Source: Heterotrichella gracilis (taxonomy: Eukaryota > Sar > Xanthophyceae > Tribonematales > Xanthonemataceae). From it: DNA of 43,933 nt. The notes under the pieces are model-generated. The model ran no database searches and had not been told where the DNA came from. It worked only from the letters and a program-made list of their open reading frames with translations. Positions 33,101-41,900 of this stretch are shown here, piece after piece; within the stretch, counting starts at the first letter, position 1; the number at the start of each line of letters is the position of its first letter. The DNA is taken from the NCBI GenBank assembly GCA_032358255.1, contig JAULBX010026741.1, positions 1 through 43,933 of the forward strand, in the 5' to 3' direction. The position numbers were made by a program, and so were the translations under genes.

Positions 33101-36100
33101 CGACATACACCCCACTTGAAAACCCTAACCTAAAGTTACTCACCGCGCTTTTGCCTCCTGGCGCTTCTGCAGGTTGGCGTCCCGACCAAACTCGTCCAGC
33201 TCGACCGGCAAATCCCCAGCCGCACCCCCACGCGCCTCAACGGCAGCGCTGGCGGCGTCAGCGGCTGCTGCTGCTGCCCCCGCGCTGCCTCCCCGGGACA
33301 GCGTGTGCAGGGCTGCGGTGATGCCTGCCTCGGCGGGTGGGAACTCCTCCTGGTCCTCAGCCCTGGGGGGTGGGCGTGTGGTAGGGTTATGGGCAGGGTT
33401 TTCTTTGGCGTACTTGTCATTGGCAGACAGTACATATTCCTTTTCAAGCAAATGTGCCTGCGTGTGCCCCTCTGTATGGTACCAAAAAAAAAGTAGGATC
33501 CATGACGGTGTCATCCTGAACTGCCTGGAGTACTTCACTGAGTTTGCATGTGATGACAACACGCATGCATTGCTGTCCTGTGCGCTGTACTAAGGCATTG
33601 GGCAGGTGTTGCAGCCCCTCAGGGTCTGCCTAGGGTTGTGTGTGGTATGCCCTCACCGCTGCTTGTCCTGCTGTGCGTGCGCCCTGCCCTCCGCCAGGCC
33701 CTGCATGTGCTCCTCAAGCTCCTCAACAATGGGGGACTTGGCCTGGAGAGGATGGGGCAGGGGGAGGTCAGCCTCGGTGAAAACAATTATATTGTGTGGA
33801 GGGGAGGTGATGGGGGAGCAGCAGGAGGGCCCACCGTACATACGATTCATCCACTCGCACTGTGGACTGCAGATGCATGCAATCCAACCCCTATCCATTT
33901 CGCCAACCCAGTAGGATTTCCCCGCGCCTCCCTCCCCACCTCCCACCCTTTCCCCAACCCCTACCTGCACGCGCACGTGTCTGCCACCATTATACCTACC
34001 AGTGAAGACAAAGACTACCTCCTAATACCATCAATCAAATGCATCACATGATTATGGCAGAATGATGTGATGACCGCGTTTACCATGTGTTTATCACCTC
34101 ATCTGAACCGCCTTCCTACCAACCCCCACCTGCAGCATGTCGCACATGTCCGCCACCCAGGCCTTGAGCTCCTGCGCGTAGGTGTACCGCGCACCCGCAC
34201 CAGCCACCTCCCCCTCTAGCGCAGCCAGGGAGGCGAGGGCACCCTCCAGGCCTGCGCCGCTGCGGGTGAGGTTGCCGGTGAGCTGGCGGTGGGTGGCCTG
34301 CAGGAGGGGGGGGGGTGGGGGTGGGAAACAGGGTTGGCAGGTGGGATGTCGACAAGGGGGGTGGGCATGACGAAGATGAGGTATGGGGATCTGAATGTGG
34401 CGGGGAGGATGGCACCTTACACAAACCCTGAGCCAACCCAAGGCACCAGGTCGCACGTGGCTGCCTGCTGGAAGGAGATACATCCAACACCACCACTGGG
34501 TCCAAACCCAGTTGCAAGACAGTTTCTGGGTGATGTGCTTGCCCATCTGCCTCTCAAAGCCCAAACCCTAGGCCCAAACCCTATGGTACGCACCTGCAGC
34601 CGCTGCACCCCCGCCTGCAGCGCCCGTATGACCTCCTCCCCTGCAGCATGGATGGCCTCGGCCTCCTGAGTGGAACCAAGCGCGGCGCGGGGGCCGCGGG
34701 CGGGTGCCGAGGGGCCCTCCTCTCCCGCCGCCGCCCTAATCTTGTGCACCCCTTTGCGAATCTGCTCCTGTGCCCAGCTGTCATCCTCGTCCTCCTGGCC
34801 AGGCTGTGAAAGGGGGAGGGGGGAAGTGGAGTTAGCGTTTGAATAAGTGGGGTGAAAATCAAATAAAGTGGAAAAAGATAACAGAGATTAACAAAAGATA
34901 AAAGATCATAGAGAGATCATATTATATCACCCACCTGCCGCTCCCCCGCCGCCTGCACCGCCCGTGCCCGCTCCTCCCACACCCCCTTCTGCCTGCCCTC
35001 CCCAAACACCATGCGCAGCCCCTCGCCATCCTCCCCCTCGCCCTCAGACCCCGACGCCTCCCCTACAATCTCATCCAGCCGCTTGTGATCCCCTGGCCCC
35101 AACCCCGACAAGGGTATGTAGTCTGGCGCCATGTGGGCGGAGCGCAGCCGCTCGCGCCGCGCCTTGGCCTTCCTGCGAGTGGAGGTGGAGGGTGGGGTGG
35201 GTGGGTGCCTATGAGGGTGCCTGTGGGGGTGCATGTGGGCGCTATTGTCCCGTGGCCCACTGTATGAAGGCTGCATGAGGGGCCCCCTCAAAGCTTTACC
35301 CTTCCCCCAACAGATTTGTGCCTCGATTGAACCAGGTGAGTAGGTGGCATGCGGGCAATGACTCAGAGCCGCTCTGCTCAAGGTTGCACCCTTGCAAGAT
35401 AGCCCCCATGTGTGCAGAGCCACAACACCCTCCCAACAAGCCTGGCGCACCCCCACCCCCCCCACCCCCCGCACCTCCGCACCCCCCCCTACCTGATCAT
35501 CTCGGCATCAGGGATGACGAACCCATCCCCGTCCTCCCCTGCCCCCCCCTGGTCCCCCCCCTCCACCACCACAGGCGCATCCTCACCCTCCTCCATGACG
35601 CTGGGCCCCACCCGCGCACCACCGCCGTCACGGGCTGCGGCTGCAGCTGCGGCTGGTGGTGGAGTCAGGGCTGGGGCAGCCTGGGGCGTCACCTGCGTGG
35701 TCAGCGCGCATGTGAGCCATGCACACACCCACATGCAATGCACATTTCCCATGCCAGCAGTGCACTTGAATTCAACCCCGCTGTGCACTTATAATAAGCC
35801 CAGCTGTGCACTTGGAACAGCCCAGCTGTGCACTTGAACACCAAACCCACCGTGTTAACAGTGGCACGCCATGGTGGAGCAGGTGGTGTACCACCCTAGA
35901 CAGACCCTAAACCCTCACCAGTGCGCTGGCGCTGACTTGGAACCTGTCGTCGTCCACCTTGCCCGCTGCCTTGAAGCTGCCAGCAAGCTTGAAGACAGGC
36001 GGGGGCGCGGGTGCGGGTGGCGGCTTGGCGGTGGGGGCGCGCAGGGCGTTGCGCTGGAGGTCGCGCAGGCGGTCCGCGGTGTACTCCCCTGGAGGCGGGG

Positions 36101-37119
36101 AGGGGAGGGATGGGTGCACCAATTTGAGTTGGATGGTGGGTGCCATGCAGTACACGTGGTATAAACAATGCCAGGACAGAGTTGAATGGGGCATGGGTGT
36201 GCAAGGCTGAAGCTACCCTGGCCTTATTGAACATTACGATGCCAGAGTGCCCTTTGATGATGAGGGATGGAGAATAGGGCGTCACTACTGGTGGTGTGAC
36301 CAGCACCAGTACAGCTGTGGTGGGCAACAGAAGTGCAAGGCATGGCGTGGTGCCGGCGTGCTGTGGCGCGGTCACGCAGTGGGTATGGCGCACAGCCCCG
36401 CACGCATGCATATGGCTGACAAAGAGGCTGGCCACAAGTGCAGAAGCAGGCTGGCAAATTGGAACTGAGAGCGTGCCAACTCCACTAAAACTGTTGTGTG
36501 CATCCCAGTGGCATAGGGTGAGGCAGCAGTTGCTGTGGGTCACGGGTGGGTGTCTGCTTGTGCGCTCTAGCGGGTGGGTTCACCCAGCACTAAGGTGGCA
36601 TGAGGGACACCAATCAACACGTGTTACTGTGTGGCTTGGAGTGGCAGCACGCAGACGCATCGCATGACTTGCGTGCCTAGCGCCATGCATCAGCTGCAAT
36701 GCTTGCATCAACTTGCGCATGGGATCCACACCGTGCCGTAACCACCTACCCAGCCATTCAATATATGCAAGTACTTTGTCTTCATATGGAACGCTAACCA
36801 CTGTACCCCCGTCTACGCGCGGCAACCCACCTGGCCCCGACACCTGTGTATGGCTGCCTGCCGGGCCATCAGCAGCAATCTGGGGCACGGGAGCGCGTAG
36901 GTTTTTGCTCTTGTTGCCCTTCTTAGGCAGGCCAGCCACCGGCCCTTCGTCATCCGCGTCGAAGCTCAGCAGTGCTGGTTTCTTGTCTTTCTTCTTGTCC
37001 GCCTTAGCGGCAATCTGCGAAGGCGGTCGCCCCAGCTGGGGCCCCTCCTCCTCGCCCTCGCCATCTTCTTGTGGCAAAGCTGACGCCGAGGGCTTCCGCC
37101 TGAACTGGCGCTGCTTCAT
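30125..37119 (-). CDS. GCFC-domain protein, ILP1/PAXBP1 type
   Basis: Homologue of PAXBP1/GCFC1 (plant ILP1), nuclear proteins linked to spliceosome intron-lariat complexes and first described as GC-rich-sequence-binding factors. Fourteen exons: 37119-36831, 36088-35919, 35692-35493, 35172-34935, 34803-34594, 34297-34130, 33742-33657, 33362-33144, 32800-32656, 32280-32092, 31788-31534, 31306-31115, 30892-30760, 30303-30125; 890 residues, near ILP1's size. The basic start MKQRQFRRKPSAS and a Lys-rich tract precede LLSFDADDEG. Family blocks follow in order: GEYTADRLRDLQRN, FVIPDAEMIRKAKARRERLR, APDYIPLSGL, SWAQEQIRKGV, AKSPIVEELEEHMQ, VELDEFGRDANLQKRQ. The GCFC domain then has FADASEEYGSL, YRDAYMSLSAPAIFAPFVRL, ELLKYDP and WHRLLFDYGIEPG. 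All phases match. Exon 3 has a Pro/Ala-rich insert and exon 8 an Ala run. Introns after exons 8 and 10 hold copies of those exons' ends. Intron 1 (36830-36089) is the longest. Confidence 0.94.
32021..32131 (-). repeat. GCFC exon 10 end copied into intron 10
   Basis: On the plus strand, ATTGGATCGT..TTTGACCAGC followed by TTCAGGCGCACAATGGG (about 32021-32060) repeats the true exon end ATTGGATCGTATTTAAGTAG plus CTCCAGGCGCACAAAGGG (about 32100-32138). An AAACCCTAGAC-type motif (reverse strand, about 32064-32074) lies between copy and exon. Confidence 0.85.
32447..32497. repeat. GGCATG/CATGCC inverted repeat (hairpin)
   Basis: A run of GGCATGG/TGGCATGG words (32447-32467) faces a run of ATGCCATGCC words (32470-32490) across a two-base centre. 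They could form a hairpin of about 20 bp in intron 9 of the GCFC gene. GGAAT and CTGCA microrepeats flank it. Confidence 0.8.
33018..33190 (-). repeat. GCFC exon 8 end copied into intron 8
   Basis: Plus-strand bases 33018-33056 (CTACTGCAGGTTGGCGTCCC core) repeat the true exon 8 end at about 33150-33190 (CTTCTGCAGGTTGGCGTCCC core), including the TTGCCTCC lead. CTAGGGT (about 32990) and AAACCCTAACC (33120-33130) lie on either side of the copied piece. Confidence 0.85.
35757..35838. repeat. Short tandem repeat GCTGTGCACTTG
   Basis: Four imperfect copies of a CAGCTGTGCACTTG-like unit spaced about 22-24 bases apart in intron 2 of the GCFC gene. No function is apparent. Confidence 0.75.
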
Positions 37120-38214
37120 CGCGCCGCAGGGTTGAGTGGCTAGTGTATGCGGTGCGGTGCATATGCATGCATATTGGACAAGCTCATGGCACCCGCTTTT
37201 AAAGTGTTATCAGGACAATAATGATGCAATCCGATTGGATACCTTGGTAGGCACATACAACACGAGATCAGTGTATGGCCAAACTTGTGTTGTTCGCCTC
37301 GAAAACATTCTTTTCAGCCAAGGTCTTGGTGATATTAGACACCCCTTGTAAAGGTGGTGTCGGCGGGGTTTCCTTTGTGACCGTCGGCCGTATATGCGGC
37401 TCAGCCTCCGACCGTCACTGACACATCCTCCACACCAGGACGAACGCGCTCCACCTGGTTTGAAAGGCAACGGCCAACTTGTTGCAGACCATACAGTGCA
37501 TTTCTGCGCATGTTTTGTAGCAGTGCTCAGGGCCCAGGGAGAGTTTGTGGTATCGGTGGGCACCAAGCCCGCACTTTGCATGCACCTCCCTACTCGGGAA
37601 CCCTACCCACAGCTCGAACCCTGCGCATAGCCTGCGCCCTGCCGCCATTCAAGCTTCAAACCACAGCAGTGTGCGCCTCTCACCCGCACGCAAAGGTAAC
37701 GCAGAAGTTTGGGGCTGGGTGCATGCCAAGAGGGCCGGGGGATTAGCAGGGTCCAATGCAGGCGATCGAGCAAAGTGATCCGAGGGGAATGGAAGCGTGC
37801 TGGCATGGCAATCGTCGCCGCTCTGCACCTTTTACAGCACGCATGAGGCTATCAAGTGGTGCGGCGGCTTGATTGCGGGCGCCCGTTGCACGCCGTATCA
37901 CCTGCCGCCCTGGTTTACTCATCGCGTGTATTTCCGACCGCATATGGCATGTGGCAGAGCGGGCGTTTGTGGTCGATAGCCTGTATATTCAACCAAACCT
38001 ATTTGATATAGGCACGCTACAACGTCGCAGTATATGTTTTATATGCTGCGAGGCTCGATGCACCTGTTTGGCACGCATCAGAGGGTGTTTTGTGTGACAC
38101 GGCCAGCTGTACAATGGTTCCAGGGCGTTCTGACTGGCAGCTAGGCAACTCGATACGACGCACCTATCATGTCTGACTAAGTTACTTTGCATAACATGGG
38201 TAGTGCCTACACCG

Positions 38215-38310
38215 AGTGGTGGGCATGGCTAGGGATCGAACCCCTGCCCCACCATTCATACCTGGTATCCATAGGCCTAGCCCCACTGCCAGTGCTGTGG
38301 TGCCCCAGAT
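38215..38310 (-). other. tRNA-like or SINE-like element, degenerate
   Basis: The minus strand contains GGTTCGATCCC (38242-38232), an exact match to the RNA polymerase III B-box/T-arm consensus. GCCATGCCCACCA follows it like a 3' acceptor end, and TGGCAGTGGGG lies about 50 bases upstream, resembling a shortened A box. The T-arm stem pairs only partly and no complete cloverleaf could be drawn. It is therefore more likely a tRNA-derived repeat or decayed tRNA than a working tRNA gene. Confidence 0.3.
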
Positions 38311-38887
38311 AGGCCTACCTGTCTTGTTGTTTAATTCCTCTGTGTACAACCCCTCTCCTGCTTGTCCCACCACCTACCGCACCCTGCCACATCACACCCA
38401 CCTGCCCCTGGATACCCCCCCACCACCCACCCACACCACCCACACACCCTACCTACACACGCACCGCGTTACACATCACACAGCCTCCAGCCCCCACACT
38501 TCACTCTGGGCATGGCTCCCTCCTATGCTGCCCCAAAGTGCTGTGCTACCCCTTGAGCCATGACTCCTATCCTCGCCTATTCCTGCTGTTTCACTTCTAT
38601 TGGCTAGCAGTGCCTGCCCAGCGCAAGAACCCCCTCCTCCATCCATACCCTCCAAAACCTGCATTTCCACCATCCCACCTGTGAACGTATCCTCACTTGT
38701 TTACGCAGGGTTGGTGACCCAGCCGCAGCCGCAGCACACCTGCCATGCCCTCCCCCACCACAACCCCCCTGGTGGTGTAGCAGGTGGGAAACCACACCGC
38801 GCCACCCGCCGCGCCACCCAACACAGGCACCAGCAGCGTGCACTGACCAGGATCGCGCTGCTGCACACCTGGCAGGCGAACCTGGAC

Positions 38888-38925
38888 CCTTAGGGTTTCT
38901 CCTAGGGTTTCTACCCAAGGGTGTT
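38888..38925 (+). promoter_or_regulatory. Telo-box-like motifs just before SGNH start codon
   Basis: CTTAGGGTTTCTCCTAGGG followed by TTTCTACCCAAGG ends five bases before the ATG at 38930. It contains two copies of TAGGGTTT, the reverse complement of the plant telo-box core AAACCCTA, which in plants occurs in promoters and leaders. A role here is inference; it may simply be another of the scattered TTTAGGG-like motifs in this genome. Confidence 0.4.
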
Positions 38926-38929
38926 CGCC

Positions 38930-41900
38930 ATGGGCCGCCCCCTGGTGCTTGCCCTGGCCTGCTGCCTGCTGCTGTGCGGCCTGCAAGGGCTGAGGGGAGC
39001 AAGGTGAGGGAATTTAAAATAATTTATGCATATAGTTGTATAATGTTTTTGCTGCGCTTGCATGACCATGTGGCAGCCCTCCCATTCCCTTCCGGCTGTT
39101 TACGCATGTGGCTAAGTTGTGGGCACTGGGCACCCCACATATGTTTACTTATTTGAGATCCATCACCCCATGTCCACACTGGGCAGTCTCATCTTATCCA
39201 CTCCTGCTGACTGTTCACACGTGTGACCACTTTGCCGTAAGTGAATCAACTGGGGTCCGCCACCCTAAACATGCAACCCCATGCGCCACTCTTATTTCCA
39301 CACTGACACACATCTCCCGCCCTTGCCTTGCAGCGCCACTGATCTCACATTCGATGAGCAGTTTGCGGTACAACAGGCGGAGTTGAAATCCCCATCCACC
39401 ACCATCAAACCCACACCCAAGCGGCCGCCACCCGCCAAGGCAGCAGCTTCACCCAAGGCAGCTGCAAAGCCACCTCCGGCCAAGAAAGCGCCCTTGAAAT
39501 TCCCACCCCCCAAGGCACTGCCAAAGAAATCCCCACCACCCAAGGTGGTACCCAATAAATCACCTCCTCCAAAGGTGGTCCCCAAGAAATCCCCGCCTCC
39601 AAAGGTGGTCCCCAAGAAATCCCCACCACCCAAAGTGGTAGTGGTGAAGAAATCCCCACCACCTTACAAGGTAGTGGTGGTGAAAAAACTCAGCCCACCA
39701 CCTGCAAAGAAGTCACCACCACCGGTCAAGAAGTCACCACCACCGGTCAAGAAGTCACCACCACCGGTCAGGAAATCACCACCACCGGTGAAAAAGTCGC
39801 CGCTTCCAGTGAAGAGGTCACCCCCTCCCAAAGTGGTCATCATCAAGAAATCCCCACCGCCGCCCAAGGTCATCCCCAAACCCGTCCCCAAGCGGTCCCC
39901 GCCCCCAAAAGTGGTCCCCAAGCCCCTTCCCAAGCCCCTGCCCCCCAAGGTTGTGCCTGTTGTGTCCAAGCACCCCCCACCCAAGCTCGCCCCCGTGGTG
40001 GTGCCCAAGCGCCCCCCACCCGTCACGCCGGTGGTCATCCAAAAGGTACATCACAATATTAACCATAAGCATAATCACCAGCAGTCCAGTGCTCGTATCC
40101 AAGGTGCATGATGACGATCATCGTGAAGGCTAGTGTTAATCCCCCAAGGTACATACGCATTATCAACATCATGAGTAAGCCAGTGCTTATATCCAAGGTG
40201 CATGATGACAAATATGGACATGATTATTGTCAAATTCTTGGTCATCCATTAGGTACAAAAGCATGAGCATAAACATGATCACAATTGTAATGAGGCCAGT
40301 TGGCATGCCCAACGTACATAGTCTCGCTTTTGGTTGCATGCTACGTGATCCCATGTGATTACAGCTGGTTGCATGGGCCACTGCATGCGCCAATGGTGCC
40401 TTGCAATCAGGATGCACGCACCATGTGATCTGTAGCATGTGCGATGGATGCATGTGAGGAGTACATGCATGCTGTGGCTTGCATACGTCGCTAGCGGTAC
40501 GCAGTCCAAATTATAATACCTCGCTTCCTTGGCCCTGCAGTCCCCCATCAAGGTCCCCACATCCCTTCTGTCCCCACCAGTGGTCAAGGTGGTGCCCCCA
40601 CCCAGGTGAGGATAACAAACAATGGAAAACTTGCAGAGGACATTCACGCCACGATGGTACCTGGTTTTTATTTTCAAAGTGAGCCCAAAAACACCGCATC
40701 ACATTGCATGGTTCCACAAAGCCCCCCCTTCCCTTTCCATGTTCTCACTCGCTCTTTGCCCCCCCAGGGCCATGCCCCCCACCCCCCCCTGGGTTGAGTC
40801 CCGCGACATCCCCTTCTGGCAGCTGTGGCACAACGCGTACAAGGCAAACACAGCGGCAACGCTGAAAGCGGGCAAGGTGCGGCAAAAAACCTAGGTTAGG
40901 GTCAGTAGGGTGGCCATGAGCTAGGTCGATACTGGGGTGAAAATACTATGCTTCGGCAGGGCTGGTGTGAAAACGTATGGCAAGACTCAGAGATGGTGCG
41001 AGACCTTTGGCTATTGGCGGCTGGGTTGAAACCCTAGGCTAGGGTTGGAGGGGAGCCTGTTCTGGCAGCCCACCCTGCAGTAGACGGCAAGCAGTGACAG
41101 TGTCCTAGGGTGTGCCTAGATGTCGGTGGGGTAGAGCTAGCCTGGTCCATTGCACCCGTCAGCTGGCTCCACCATTCCCCCTCCTCTGAGAGGAGTCCTC
41201 TCTGCTCCTTGCCATCCCCATGCGTCATTCCCATCCCCTTGGGGATTCACCTGGCCCCCACCCTCACCCCACCCAACTCCACCCCTTCCCCTCCTGACCT
41301 CCCTCCTGACCTCCCCTTTCCTCCTGTAGACCATCCCCCTTCTGTTCATGGGCGACTCCATCACCCAGTCCCTGCGTGCCGACTGGCAGTCCGGCCTTGA
41401 GTGGCAGCTGCTGCAGCCCACGCTGTTCAAGCAGTGCGTGGTGGACTACATACCGGGAACACAGAACTATGCGCTGGCAGGTGGGAGGGGTCTGAAGTCC
41501 TGCCATGTTGCAAAGTTTCCTACAACTGCATGCATGACTTCGAGTGTAGCTTCTCTTTTACTTGCATGTCCGCAGCGAGACGAATTAGGACCAATGCCGT
41601 TAGTAGATAAGTCACACGCATCGGTCCTAATGTATTAATAAATATTTCAGTCCAACCGCCATGCATGCAGTACCCAGCGGTGTACATCGATTGTGGCTGG
41701 GCAATGTGTTTGCACTCACCCCACCAAGTGGGCCATACAGGCCCACCAAGACACCGCACTAACCCTGACCCTCACCCTAACCACAACCCTAACCCTAACC
41801 CTTATCCTAACCCTGATACAACCCCATCCCCAGGCGACAGCACCACGCACATTGAGTACCGGCTGCTTGACGGGGAGCTTGAACCTGGCATGGGGCTCAA

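Larger units (their letters stand above)
37120..38929. other. Divergent intergenic/promoter region, GCFC and SGNH genes
   Basis: No supported protein gene. It should contain the promoter and leader of both flanking genes. A tRNA-like B-box element lies on the minus strand near 38232. A long CACC/ACAC-rich low-complexity tract runs from about 38385 to 38480. Telomere-like motifs sit immediately before the SGNH start codon. Confidence 0.5.

Noticed and set aside
39292..40038. Long minus-strand frames rich in Gly opposite the proline-rich exon.
   Set aside because: They are the antisense of SPPPK codons (GGGG/TTC reading as Gly, Asp, Phe); no splice sites or domain support them.
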